Origin: Pandoraea horticolens
GTDB lineage: Bacteria; Pseudomonadota; Gammaproteobacteria; Burkholderiales; Burkholderiaceae
Direction of reading: 5' to 3'
Length of the DNA stretch: 64,000 bases
Assembly (NCBI RefSeq): GCF_902459555.1
Contig: NZ_CABPSM010000013.1
Coordinates: forward strand, 93,275-157,274
Position numbers and translations under genes: made by a program. Every line of letters starts with the position of its first letter. Positions within the stretch are counted from its first letter, which is position 1. Shown one piece after another: positions 55,616 through 64,000 of this stretch. The notes under the pieces are model-generated. The model was not told where the DNA came from, ran no database searches, and saw only the letters and a program-made list of their open reading frames with translations.

Positions 55616-56051
55616 ATGCTACGGTTTTTCGGGGGGAAGTCACGGACGCCGAACGTGATTGATGATTTCAACCGGGAGGCGCTGGGTATTGAAGTGGATT
55701 TCTCGCTGCCGTCCGAGCGGGTGATTCGCACGCTGAAGCAGCATATGGAATGGCGGGGCAAGCCGAAGGTCATCCGGTGCGATAACGGCCCGGAATATCT
55801 GAGCGCGGCCATCGTGACGTGGACGCAGAAGCAAGGCATCCGGCTGGAACACATCGAGCCGGGCAAGCCGCAGCAGAACGCGTATATCGAACGGTTCAAC
55901 CGGACCGCCCGATACGAATGGCTGTCGCAGTATTTGTGGGAGGACCTGGAGCAGGTCCGCGAAGCGGCGGCCGACTAGATGTGGACTTACAATCGCGAGC
56001 GTCCGAATATGGCATTGGGCGGTTTTACCCCGAAGCAGCGGCTGACCATCA
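55616..56051 (+). mobile_element. IS3-family orfB (rve integrase core) fragment
   Basis: Plus strand: NVIDDFNREALGIEVDFSLP, MEWRGKPKVIRCDNGPEYLS, EPGKPQQNAYIERFNRTARY, then a stop and WTYNRERPNMALGGFTPKQR. The D, D and E of the DDE core are visible, but an in-frame stop splits the end and the N-terminus is missing. Confidence 0.8.
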
Positions 56052-56093
56052 CCGCTTGGTTTCTACTTCTGCCGACCGTGGAAAGCGGGGGCA

Positions 56094-56557
56094 TTACCCT
56101 GACAGCACTACTGGACCGTGACGCTCAACGTGGCGAAACGGTCGCTCAGTTGCCCGAAGCTCGGCACGTCGATATCGAGAGCCCGCAGGCGCCAGTATTC
56201 CTGCATGAAGCCGGTGATCTGGCGCATGCCCCAGCCGAAGAGGCGGTAGTACGTATAGATCAGCTCGATGTAAGCGTTCGTATAGGCGGGGGTTCGCCCC
56301 GAGACGCCAGGCACATAGGGCTGGCGGTTGATGAACGGCGCCCTGAGGTCGCCGCTGGGGCAATAGAGGTTGAGCTGGCCGCGCCGCTTCAGGCTCCGGT
56401 TGTAGGCGTGCGCGTTCGTCACCCGATACGTCGGTTTGGGACGTTTTCGCGCTTCGCCTGTTTTCAGCCGGGCCTGATAAGGCACTGAGAACTCGCGGGA
56501 CGAAATGATCAATCCCCACTTTATACACCCGCCACGCCGCTCACGAACATCGGACAA
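56094..56557 (-). mobile_element. IS5-family transposase N-terminal fragment
   Basis: Minus strand: KPTYRVTNAHAYNRSLKRRG, APFINRQPYVPGVSGRTPAY and GWGMRQITGFMQEYWRLRAL followed by DIDVPSFGQLSDR. This is the N-terminal part of IS5-type transposases ('YRVTNW..YN.AL..RG'). The DDE part is absent. Confidence 0.7.
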
Positions 56558-56726
56558 TCGAAAATACCCCCCTTCCGAACAAAGCCGATGCGCACAGCCC
56601 CCTCTCTACGTTAACAGGTTCAAGTTCCTCCATGATTTGCTACATTTCCTCCTAGCGGGGGACGATGTGGAATGCCATCGATCCGGCAACGCTTCAGTTA
56701 GATTTGACGATACATAGCGAGCAACT

Positions 56727-56825
56727 ATGAATTACATAGCATCGCCTAAGCAGACAAAGCTCACGCTCAACCCCGTTGGAGCAAAGAATTGTGGCATTTC
56801 AGTGGCAAGAACCCTGATAAATTAG
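56727..56825 (+). pseudogene. 3' remnant of the beta-rich tandem family
   Basis: It reads MNYIASPKQTKLTLNPVGAK then NCGISVARTLIN, nearly identical to the last 32 residues of the 57002 product, and the following about 50 bp also match the flank after 58201. It is what remains of an upstream copy. Confidence 0.75.
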
Positions 56826-57001
56826 CCATAACCGATTGCCTTTAACTTCATGAATTAATGGAATTATTATGGCAGGCGTCAGCTTAAATAATGATCAAAT
56901 GCCAGAAGCGGCATAGCATGGATTTATGCTTGGCAAGATAAAACACATGTGCACTGAATCAGAAACATCGCTCAACCTGATCAATAGACAAGAGAGACGC
57001 T

Positions 57002-58201
57002 ATGCCCAATAGTTCTAATAGTTTGAGCCGAGGAACGCGCTTGGTTTACGCGGCTCAATCACTGACGGAGATAAAGGCAGCCTATGCCGATACATTGCGT
57101 CATTATTTGGAAGGCACAAAGAAGTTTGACAACGTCACGAGCTACATGGGTTGTTCGTTTTTGCAAGGTTCTGATGGCGTAGTGCATGGCACACCGCAGG
57201 CAATTGCCTATAAATATCAGAATCAAACCAATATGGTAGCTGTTTTCTATGTGAACAGCCAGAATTTCCCGATGGTATTAATGAGTGGCGACGGTCTTAA
57301 TGCGGGTAGCCATAAGTTACTTCCACTTGGAAAAGATCCGCACAATGTCTATTTGGCATGGTTTCGGCCAGAAGAGTCAATGGTGCCGTATTACCTCAGC
57401 GATTCAAAAGGGGATATATTTTACCTATTTTATAAACGAAATGGAACGCTACACTACGCGGCTTTTAGTGCTTTTGGTGCGGATCCCATAGATGGTATTG
57501 ATCATGATCTCGGTCTGGAGATGGTTGACTATGTCAGTATCGTCGCAGGACCCCAGGGGAGCGCCAAACCTTACTTATTTTGGAATACGCCAAAGAGTGG
57601 CATTTCGAACGAGATCCCTTCTTATCTCAATACTTGTCAACTGCAGTTGAACAATAGCGATCCAAATTACAAAAATTACCCTACCGTTTCAATCATTCCG
57701 AATACCGGGAAGGCGAAGTTAACACAAACAGTTTATGCACCAAGCGCCACATACGTGGACCGGGGAAGTCAGGGGCAATATTTCGTCATTTTTCACAGCC
57801 AACCTCTGGGAAATGTGCACGACACTTCCCAGCCCAAGAGATTACAGGGATATGTGCTGCCCGTAGCAAACACGAATGGGATCGTCGAAGGGAATTATGC
57901 CATCCTGTCTGGTGTGACTTCTGCGGGAAAAAGGGGAGATATCGGTTACCCCATTACAGGTGCTACAGCACCTTGTGCTTGGTCTGATCCCGATAGCAGT
58001 ACTTTAGCGGATGTTTATCTGCTGGATGACAACAATCGAATCCAGATTATTATCGTAGATCTTGCCGAACTCAAACCTAACGCCACTATTAATCAGGGGA
58101 CTATGAGCTACATAGCATCGCCCAAGCAGACAAAGCTCACGTTTAACCCCGTTGGAGCAAAGAATTGTGGCATTTCAGTAGTCAGAACCCTAACAAATTA
58201 G
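57002..58201 (+). CDS. Beta-rich protein of unknown function, tandem-duplicated family
   Basis: 399 residues with markedly lower GC than the neighbours. No signal peptide is seen. The start MPNSSNSLSRGTRLVYAAQS is Ser/Asn-rich. Recurring strand motifs, for example MVAVFYVNSQNFPMVLMSGD, PYYLSDSKGDIFYLFYKRNG, SIVAGPQGSAKPYLFWNTP, FVIFHSQPLGN and ADVYLLDDNNRIQIIIVDLA, suggest a propeller-like or lectin-like fold. Paired cysteines (TAPCAW, KNCGIS) are present. Homologous pieces lie on both sides. Composition and IS fragments around it point to acquisition by transfer. I do not recognise the family. Confidence 0.7.
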   Translation: MPNSSNSLSRGTRLVYAAQSLTEIKAAYADTLRHYLEGTKKFDNVTSYMGCSFLQGSDGVVHGTPQAIAYKYQNQTNMVAVFYVNSQNFPMVLMSGDGLNAGSHKLLPLGKDPHNVYLAWFRPEESMVPYYLSDSKGDIFYLFYKRNGTLHYAAFSAFGADPIDGIDHDLGLEMVDYVSIVAGPQGSAKPYLFWNTPKSGISNEIPSYLNTCQLQLNNSDPNYKNYPTVSIIPNTGKAKLTQTVYAPSATYVDRGSQGQYFVIFHSQPLGNVHDTSQPKRLQGYVLPVANTNGIVEGNYAILSGVTSAGKRGDIGYPITGATAPCAWSDPDSSTLADVYLLDDNNRIQIIIVDLAELKPNATINQGTMSYIASPKQTKLTFNPVGAKNCGISVVRTLTN

Positions 58202-58204
58202 CCA

Positions 58205-58491
58205 TTACCGATTGACTTTAATTTTATAAATTAATTTGATTACCATGACAACCTCCTGATTAAATCCAGTAATTCGCGTAATTTACGTCCAAAAGAAACT
58301 ATATACGTTAAATGCGCCATACTTTCTCGGTCAATATTTTTCTAAAGTCGCGTTCGAAGCGCCACACGCCTAAGAAATACCCGATTTTTCAGCCAGACAT
58401 ACCTATCCTAATGTAGTGCATTGCACCCCTCAGGCGCTCTTCTTTAGGGATTCTGGTAATTTTTTTTCATACCAATGCCAACCAAGCGACG
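58205..58491. other. AT-rich gap between tandem copies
   Basis: Low-GC sequence; its first 50 bp match the flank of the remnant at 56727-56825. It probably holds decayed 5' sequence of the broken copy at 58492. Confidence 0.45.
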
Positions 58492-59381
58492 ATGGTCGTA
58501 AGGACTGTTCGTAGCAACCAATGGGTCTTGCCTATTGGAGAGCTATCTCAGGTGGGTCTTGGATTCATAGCATATGAATCGCTGGCGCCATATACCTTGG
58601 GTGATAAAATTTATATTTTTTATTACAGTTCAAATGGCTTAGCCACCAATGGTCTTTTTTACGCGACGTACGATGCCGATTTTATTCCAACTAAATATCG
58701 TAAGTATGCTGCAGATCAACCGCTCAAAAATCCTGATTTTAGCAACAACCAAGTGCTTGCTATAGACTGCGAGAGCGTCGTCGCTGGGCCGGATGGCGCT
58801 AGCATGCCTTACTTATTTTGGAACTCCATAAACGAAAAACTGGGCAAGTCTATCTTAACGCTTGCCAACTCCAATTTAATAACAGTGATCCCAGCAATGG
58901 TAACAAACCCAGCGCTTCAATTGCAAAAGGTTCTACACGACAAAACTTAATATAAACTTACTATGCGCCAAGCGCCGTGTACATAGATGATCCAAAGCTC
59001 GGTCAGTATTTTGCGATCTTTCATAATCAGCAAAGTAAACAATTGGAATGTTATATACTCGGGCTAAAAAGAACAAATAAGACACTCGCCGATAGGGACT
59101 ATCAAGTCCTATATTACGCATCGCATTTAAGTGGTGTACCGGCCATCGGGCACATTTGGGGAGCCACAGCGCCTTGTGGAGCTTACTGGACGCCCGGTAC
59201 AAACAAAGTTGATGTGTACTTGGTAGAGAACGACGGTGGAGTCAGGATGCTTCGGGTTGATCTTTCTCGATTCACGGGTGATTGGGTGCAAGTTACGGGA
59301 ACACTCAAACTACCCTCTTCCGTACGGTCTGGGGGAGGGGCGAATTTAGGTGTTTCGGTGGTTAGAGTTCCCGCGAGATGA
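58492..59381 (+). pseudogene. Broken second copy of the beta-rich family
   Basis: Two frames carry parts homologous to the 57002 product: first GLGFIAYESLAPYTLGDKIY, VVAGPDGASMPYLFWNS and VIPAMVTNPALQLQKVLHDK ending in a stop at 58950, then from 58977 in another frame YIDDPKLGQYFAIFHNQQSK, HIWGATAPCGAYWTPGTNK and VDVYLVENDGGVRMLRVDLS. The N-terminal third is missing. One frameshift separates the parts. Confidence 0.7.
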
Positions 59382-59589
59382 TTACTTTAAGGGCAGGAGA
59401 TGGGCTTTGTTCGGCAGGGTAGCCGCAGAGCATTGCGTGGACGCAATTAGACTGTCTTGACGCAAACGAGCTTGCCAAAGCTGTTCCACAGGTTCACGAG
59501 GTTGGCGATGATGACGCCCTCGCGTTCCTGGGACTCAATTCGGCGCGTCAGCAGCCGCGCGGGTTTTGTCGCAATAAGGCTGGGTAGTT

Positions 59590-59712
59590 GAGCGAGCCCG
59601 GCGATGTATGGTCGGAGTCAGAAGGCGAGGCTGTAGAACTGGTCGGTCACGATCTTCTTCGGCACCTCGGAACAGGCCGGCAGCACGCGTTTGAAGAAGC
59701 GTTTCGCGGCCG
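59590..59712 (-). mobile_element. IS6-family transposase fragment
   Basis: Minus strand reads AAAKRFFKRVLPACSEVPKK then IVTDQFYSLASDSD, the conserved 'A.RF..R.L.......P..I.TD...SY' of IS6-family DDE transposases, covering the second Asp only. It directly abuts a small membrane gene and seems to have cut its end. Confidence 0.6.
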
Positions 59713-59713
59713 C

Positions 59714-59836
59714 CTAGTCGCGCCGCTTCTGCAGCGAGATGTCGAGCTCAATGCCGTATTGGTCGGCGACACCCATTGCGGCAAGCAATTGAAGCGTGAG
59801 CCATGCCGCGCCAATGGCAGCTAATAGGTTCTTCAC
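59714..59836 (-). CDS. Small membrane protein, probably truncated
   Basis: About 40 residues from a GTG at 59836: VKNLLAAIGAAWLTLQLLAA, then MGVADQYGIELDISLQKRRD. One hydrophobic helix. The GTG overlaps the stop of the upstream gene (GTGA), so the two are coupled. The stop lies against an IS6 fragment, suggesting that the original C-terminus is lost. Confidence 0.45.
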   Translation of the reverse strand: MKNLLAAIGAAWLTLQLLAAMGVADQYGIELDISLQKRRD

Positions 59837-60027
59837 GTGGGTCTCCCGTCCGGTGCGCTGCAAACGGCGCGCTTTTCTGCGAGCTTGTGCTGCGCGACGA
59901 GAATCTCCCACGCCTCGTCCTCAAGGCGTCGGCATCCCTCGAAGGAGAGCGCAAACGACTTTGTAGGCTCTTCCACGGTGTACCCACGTGCTTCGATATC
60001 TGCGACGACTTCGGGAATATCGGTCAC
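59833..60027 (-). CDS. Small acidic protein of unknown function
   Basis: 64 residues: MTDIPEVVADIEARGYTVEE, FALSFEGCRRLEDEAWEILV and AQHKLAEKRAV are the main parts. Charged and probably helical. Overlap with the following membrane gene indicates a coupled pair, perhaps of phage or plasmid origin. Family not recognised. Confidence 0.5.
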   Translation of the reverse strand: MTDIPEVVADIEARGYTVEEPTKSFALSFEGCRRLEDEAWEILVAQHKLAEKRAVCSAPDGRPT

Positions 60028-60118
60028 AGGACATTATTTCCATTATCGTCTCATGACCTCGACACACTAAAAAGCTGACAGGCTCCATCGCGCACGTTTG
60101 GCAGCTATGAGGTCATTA

Positions 60119-60238
60119 CCCCAGTGAGCGATTCATGCAAGTGCCGATGGCGAGCTTATGTCACAGTGAGACTGCCCACAATGGGCCATCTGGCGATGGC
60201 AGGCGCATCGCGAACAAGAACCTCCATCGGACAACGCC
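60119..60238 (+). repeat. Copy of the conserved upstream block at 53044
   Basis: It runs up to the ATG at 60239 and differs from 53044-53155 by scattered substitutions and a short insertion (GATGG). It suggests duplication of the 5' region with the gene. Confidence 0.7.
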
Positions 60239-60867
60239 ATGCTTCCCGTTTCCGGCGCACAGGCTCCGCGCCTCCAGCCCTCAGTGGCTGCATCAACCTC
60301 AGCACCACCCCGACAGAGCGCACAGCCGCCAACTACGCTGACCGCCAGCGTGCGTGCGGTGTATCAGGCCGGTGAGTCATCCGGCATGCCGTCGAACTGG
60401 CCGGAACTCCCGTCTCCCCCCGCAACACCGTCAATACTTGACGCAGTGCTGGACATGCAAGGGGTACCGGCGTCTCATGCCGATGCGTTCTCTCGCGTGC
60501 CGTCGACCTCGGCCCAACGATCGCCGCACCCCGAAACTCAGGAGCCGCATGTCAACGGTTGCCATCGAGAGCGCGTAGCGCCACAGGACGCAGGCAGCGG
60601 GGAGGTGCTGATTTAATGCCTCCGTCGGCCCAAATCCTCCGCAGAGAAACTGGCACGCGGCGCAGGAGAGTGATGGTCACTACCGAGATGTTGCGGGAGT
60701 GGCAGCGCCTCGGCAAGCAAGGGATTGATGAGGCGGGCGGGCTTGACGGCTTGGCCAGGCAGTACGGCGTCGCATCTGACGCGCTGAAACATTGCCTTCG
60801 CACAGACGGCACGCTGACGATGCGCGCCGAGTACCGGCTCCGTATGGATGGTGAGGGGGCGATGTGA
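60239..60867 (+). pseudogene. Frameshifted single-unit member of the repeat family
   Basis: The N-terminus (MLPVSGAQAPRLQPSVAAST) and ILDAVLDMQGVPASHADAF match the gene at 53156 (ILDAVLDMQGIPASHAEAL). The frame stops at 60616. From about 60600 another frame reads LMPPSAQILRRETG (like LMPVPINVLRQNVG in the 50197 product), then one 61-residue-type unit (TTEMLREWQRLGKQGIDEAG, GLARQYGVASDALKHCLRTD) to a stop at 60867. Aligned DNA around 60590-60610 is one base shorter than in the 50197 gene. A single deletion explains the break. Residue 38 of the unit is H. Confidence 0.75.
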
Positions 60868-60983
60868 ACCCCAGGTTGTCTCGCGGACCGTCTGGTCGAT
60901 AAATCGCTTCTTCATCGAGTTCTCCTTGCCTTTAGGATAAAAGAGAACTCACTTGCCACATGGCAACAAGAATCGTCTCAGGT

Positions 60984-61358
60984 CACATGCTGCACCGATA
61001 TCGTCACCTAACCGCCTGGCTTGGCGTGCTCGCGATGTGGTTAGCGATTGCGGCCCCACTCGTGTCGCAGTGGCGCATCGCGCAGGCAGCGACCTCGGAC
61101 GTGATGGTCTGCAGTGCAGAGCATGGCTCGCACCGGCAGCCGGATGCGGGCCGCACGCACGATCATGCGCGTCATCTTGACGTCTGCGGCTATTGCGGCT
61201 TCTTCGCACATAGCCCCGCGATCAACGCGCCTGACGTCGCTCCGTTTGCTTCCGTTTGCGTCGTTTCCGCGACAGTCGTCGCCACGCCGCCTGCCGTTGC
61301 GGTGTGCACTGAGCAGTACCCGCGCGCATACCCACGCGCACCGCCCGAGCGCGCCTGA
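60984..61358 (+). CDS. DUF2946 copper-associated protein
   Basis: 124 residues from ATG 60984. An N-terminal membrane/signal segment (LTAWLGVLAMWLAIAAPLVS) is followed by a periplasmic part with VCSAEHGS, a His-rich stretch (GRTHDHARHLDVC) and CGYCGFFAHSPA, the DUF2946 hallmark. The Cys and His residues suggest metal contact. It lies 86-150 bp before the copper receptor gene on the same strand, which is the usual DUF2946 context. Confidence 0.85.
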   Translation, partial: HMLHRYRHLTAWLGVLAMWLAIAAPLVSQWRIAQAATSDVMVCSAEHGSHRQPDAGRTHDHARHLDVCGYCGFFAHSPAINAPDVAPFASVCVVSATVVATPPAVAVCTEQYPRAYPRAPPERA

Positions 61359-61509
61359 GACGCTCTCTTCCCTTCATTTTCTACTGTCAACTTCCATGTG
61401 ATCCATCGAGGCCGCGTGGACGGTGCGACTCGGGCCTTTGATCATGACCATATTTCAGTTGCGTGCGCCGCGTGCGCCCCACCGTGCCTGTGAGCGGCGC
61501 ATACCGCGC

Positions 61510-63576
61510 ATGTTGAAACTCACCGTTCCAGCGCTGGCCGTCAGCGCGATGGCCGCTGCGGCAGCCGCGGCTGCAACCGAGCGACCGACCGGCGTCTCGT
61601 CTGACGACGCTGCCGTGCAGCTATCGCCCGTCGAGGTCGTCGCCTCGCCGCTGACAACGCCACTTGTCGTCGTCACGGAGCCGAAGACGCCGCGTCAGCC
61701 GCTGCCTGCCAGCGACGGCGCGGATTACCTGAAGACAATCCCCGGCTTCACATCGATCCGCAGCGGTGGCACGAACGGCGACCCCGTGCTGCGCGGGATG
61801 TTCGGTTCACGGCTGAACATCCTGGCCAACGGGATACCGACACTCGGCGCATGCCCGAACCGGATGGATGCGCCGACGTCGTACATCGCGCCGGAAAGTT
61901 TCGACAAGGTCACCGTCGTGAAGGGGCCGCAAACCGTGCTGTACGGACCAGGGGCGTCGGCCGGCACGGTGCTGTTCGAGCGGGTGACGCCGCGTTTCGA
62001 GCGTCCCGGCATGCGCGTAGAGGGCAGTGTGGTGGGGGGATCGTTTGCCCGCAATGACCAGAACTTCGACGTGACGGTCGGCACGCCGGATGTTTATGGG
62101 CGCGTGAGCGCGAACCACGCCCATTCGCAGGACTACCGGGACGGCAACGGCAACACCGTGCCGTCGCAGTGGGACAAGTGGAGCACCGATGCCGCGCTCG
62201 GCTGGACTCCCGATGATCATACGCGCGTCGAGCTGACCGCCGGCACGGGCGACGGCTATGCGCGCTACGCGGGGCGCGGGATGGACGGCGCGCATTTCCG
62301 CCGCAAGACGTTCGGCCTGTCGTTCGACAAGCGGCATCTTGGCGATGTACTCGACCGGATCGAGGCTCGCGTGTACTACAACGAAGCCGACCACGTGATG
62401 GACAACTATACGTTGCGGCAGCCTGATCCGAGCAGCCGCATGCCGATGCGCATGGCCGCCGAGGTGCGCCGCCGCACGTTCGGCGCCCGCGCGGCGGCGA
62501 CGCTGCGCTTCGGTGAGGACTTCAAGCTCGTGACGGGTGTCGACGCGCAATCGAACCAGCTCGATTCGCGCTCGGCGATGGAGCCGCAGAACTACGGCGA
62601 CCAGCCGTGGGATGCGCAGGCGCTGATGTGGAACGCGGGAGCGTTCGGTGAGCTGACGTGGTCCGCGAGCGAGGTGTCGCGCGTGATCGGTGGCGCGCGC
62701 ATCGACTACGCGGGCGCCCGCGACCAGCGCGCGACGACGGGCGGGATGATGATCAGCAAGCCAAATCCGACCTTCGACGACGATCGTGTGCGCGTGCTGC
62801 CGAGCGGTTTCGTGCGCTACGAGCGCGATCTCGCATCACTGCCCGTCACGTGGTACGCGGGGATCGGCCATGCAGAGCGCTATCCCGACTACTGGGAGCT
62901 GTTCTCCGCGAAGCGCGGGCCGGCCGGCTCGGTCAACGCATTCTCGGCAGTACAGCCGGAGAAAACCACGCAGCTCGACATCGGCGCGCAATACAAGAGC
63001 GACCGGTTCGATGCCTGGGTCTCGGCCTATGCGGGCTACGTGCAGGACTTCATTTTGTTTAACTATGCGTCCGGCATGATGGGACCGACTACGCAAGCGA
63101 CCAACATTAATGCGCAGATCATGGGCGGCGAAGCCGGCGCGTCGTGGCACCCGGTGGCACCGTTGCGCGTCGAGACGTCGCTCGTGTATGCATGGGGGCG
63201 CATCGCGACGAGTGGCGATCCGCTGCCGCAGATGCCGCCGCTCGAGGCACGCGTTGGACTCGAATACACGCGCGGGGCCTGGTCGGTCGGCGGCCTGTGG
63301 CGGGTCGTTGCGCCACAGCATCGCTATGCCCTGAATGAGGGCAACGTGGTCGGCAAGGACTTTGGCCCGAGCGCCGGATTCGGCGTGCTGTCACTGCATA
63401 CGCAATACAACGTCAGCAAGACCGTGCAGATATCTGTCGGTGTCGACAACGTGTTGAATAGGGCCTACACCGAGCATCTGAACCTTGCCGGAAACGCCGG
63501 CTTCGGCTACCCGGCGAATGCACCGGTGATGGAGCCGGGCCGCACCGCTTGGGTGCGCGTGAGCGCGAAGCTGTAG
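61510..63576 (+). CDS. TonB-dependent copper receptor (OprC/NosA type)
   Basis: About 688 residues from ATG 61510 (MLKLTVPALAVSAMAAAAAA gives a signal peptide); an ATG at 61444 would add an Arg-rich extension. A TonB-box region near VQLSPVEVVASPLTTPLVVV, the plug domain (DYLKTIPGFTSIRSGGTNGD, VLRGMFGSRLNILANGIPT, ACPNRMDAPTSYIAPESFDK, VTVVKGPQTVLYGPGASAGT), then the beta-barrel ending NRAYTEHLNLAGNAGFGYPA and a terminal WVRVSAKL. The plug sequence is the specific mark of the copper-receptor subfamily. Probably co-expressed with the DUF2946 gene. Confidence 0.9.
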   Translation: MLKLTVPALAVSAMAAAAAAAATERPTGVSSDDAAVQLSPVEVVASPLTTPLVVVTEPKTPRQPLPASDGADYLKTIPGFTSIRSGGTNGDPVLRGMFGSRLNILANGIPTLGACPNRMDAPTSYIAPESFDKVTVVKGPQTVLYGPGASAGTVLFERVTPRFERPGMRVEGSVVGGSFARNDQNFDVTVGTPDVYGRVSANHAHSQDYRDGNGNTVPSQWDKWSTDAALGWTPDDHTRVELTAGTGDGYARYAGRGMDGAHFRRKTFGLSFDKRHLGDVLDRIEARVYYNEADHVMDNYTLRQPDPSSRMPMRMAAEVRRRTFGARAAATLRFGEDFKLVTGVDAQSNQLDSRSAMEPQNYGDQPWDAQALMWNAGAFGELTWSASEVSRVIGGARIDYAGARDQRATTGGMMISKPNPTFDDDRVRVLPSGFVRYERDLASLPVTWYAGIGHAERYPDYWELFSAKRGPAGSVNAFSAVQPEKTTQLDIGAQYKSDRFDAWVSAYAGYVQDFILFNYASGMMGPTTQATNINAQIMGGEAGASWHPVAPLRVETSLVYAWGRIATSGDPLPQMPPLEARVGLEYTRGAWSVGGLWRVVAPQHRYALNEGNVVGKDFGPSAGFGVLSLHTQYNVSKTVQISVGVDNVLNRAYTEHLNLAGNAGFGYPANAPVMEPGRTAWVRVSAKL

Positions 63577-63695
63577 CGTGCCTGGCACGTGTGCGATCCA
63601 GCATATGCGTGAACGATGGCGACCCCGCTCGTTCGGGCGGGGCGCGTCAATCGATTCGTGTGGAGGCTCGGCCGGCCAGCCTGTCTTAGATCAGC

Positions 63696-63869
63696 TGACC
63701 TGCCCCCCCGACAAACAGGGCCATCCGGAGTCTAGTAAAGTTCGTTTTCGGAGAAGAAGACGAACATGAAGAAGCGCTTTTCGGAACAGCAAATCCTCGG
63801 GTTTCTGAAGGAAGCCGAGGCCGGTATGCCGGTCAAGGAACTGTGCAGGAAGCACGGGTTCAGTGATGC
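63696..63869 (+). mobile_element. IS3-type element, left end and orfA start, truncated
   Basis: The left end begins TGACCTGCCCCCCCGACAAA at 63696. orfA starts at 63766: MKKRFSEQQILGFLKEAEAG, MPVKELCRKHGFSDA. It is cut at about 63870 by another IS in the opposite orientation. Confidence 0.75.
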
Positions 63870-64000
63870 TGGAGTTGCCCCTGTAATACCGGACACAGCG
63901 TCACACTAAGGTTGCTGAATCCGTCGAGCGCCGGAACTCGCGAGGCGAGCGGTATTTCAGCGCGCTATGGGGATGCTTCTCGTTGTAATGCTCGAACGCG
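63870..64000 (-). mobile_element. IS3-family element inserted in the above, orfB C-terminus, runs off the window
   Basis: Its end begins TGGAGTTGCCCCTGTAATAC at 63870. The minus strand from the window edge reads AFEHYNEKHPHSALKYRSPR, EFRRSTDSATLV with a stop at 63901-63903. This is the C-terminal 'HYN..HPHSALKYRSPREF' of IS3 orfB. The element continues beyond 64000. Confidence 0.75.

Noticed and set aside
60871..60960. A minus-strand start AAGGAGAACTCG-ATG AAG AAG CG (MKKRFIDQTVRE) resembling an IS orfA start
   Set aside because: Only about 15 codons fit before the sequence becomes the antisense of the repeat-family pseudogene. It could be IS debris, but cannot be supported as a feature.

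Overview
The window looks like a chromosomal segment of a high-GC beta-proteobacterium of the Burkholderiaceae, with a Pandoraea- or Burkholderia-like gene set. The clues are an AcnB aconitase, a BPSL1445-like YSC84 lipoprotein, an OprD-type porin, DUF1254 and YXWGXW-type secreted proteins, and many AraC, LysR, IclR and TetR regulators. The genus is an inference; no rRNA or tRNA gene was seen.

Layout. 0-4 kb: an amidase, an AAHS-type MFS importer and a heme-oxygenase-like diiron protein, with similar GTATAC-centred palindromes upstream of two of them. 4-8 kb: a large secreted protein of unknown function and an OprD porin. 8-17 kb: an IclR regulator facing a six-gene catabolic operon (BMP binding protein, ABC ATPase, two permeases, a barbiturase/cyanuric-acid-amidohydrolase family enzyme and an amidase), which fits uptake and ring opening of a cyclic pyrimidine or triazine. 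17-27 kb: TetR/GST, MFS/LysR, a cation-efflux/cytochrome b561 pair around a Fur-like box, a GNAT, a P-loop phosphotransferase, a glycine-zipper protein and an outer-membrane channel. 27-38 kb: a YSC84 lipoprotein, an orphan ClpV-like ATPase with a damaged second AAA+ module, an AraC regulator, and a signalling cluster of three degenerate-receiver regulators and an EAL phosphodiesterase. 38-47 kb: secreted and housekeeping genes (acid phosphatase, YXWGXW protein, DUF1254, AI-2E-type permease, acnB).

From about 47.2 to 61 kb the window is an accessory island: fragments of IS3, IS256, IS5 and IS6 elements, relics of an amino-acid permease, a filamentous haemagglutinin and a ParB/RepB-like protein, and several unfamiliar genes. 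Three related genes (50197, 53156 and a frameshifted one at 60239) share a Ser/Thr/Pro-rich N-terminus. The second carries five 61-residue tandem units, each with a helix-turn-helix-like core. Inside the would-be recognition helix, residue 38 is different in all five units (T, I, A, H, N), while flanking residues are nearly fixed. This resembles the logic of modular DNA-binding effectors such as TALEs, but in a sequence I do not recognise.

The same island has an AT-rich cassette with a 36-residue peptide ending in a CxxC motif, an intrinsic terminator, and a 184-aa partner with a WHxxI-type motif; it has the layout of a peptide precursor and accessory gene. It also has a tandemly duplicated, low-GC family of roughly 400-residue beta-rich proteins, with one intact copy, one broken copy and one 3' remnant.

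The right edge (61-64 kb) returns to ordinary GC with a DUF2946 protein and a TonB-dependent copper receptor, then two nested IS3-type fragments.
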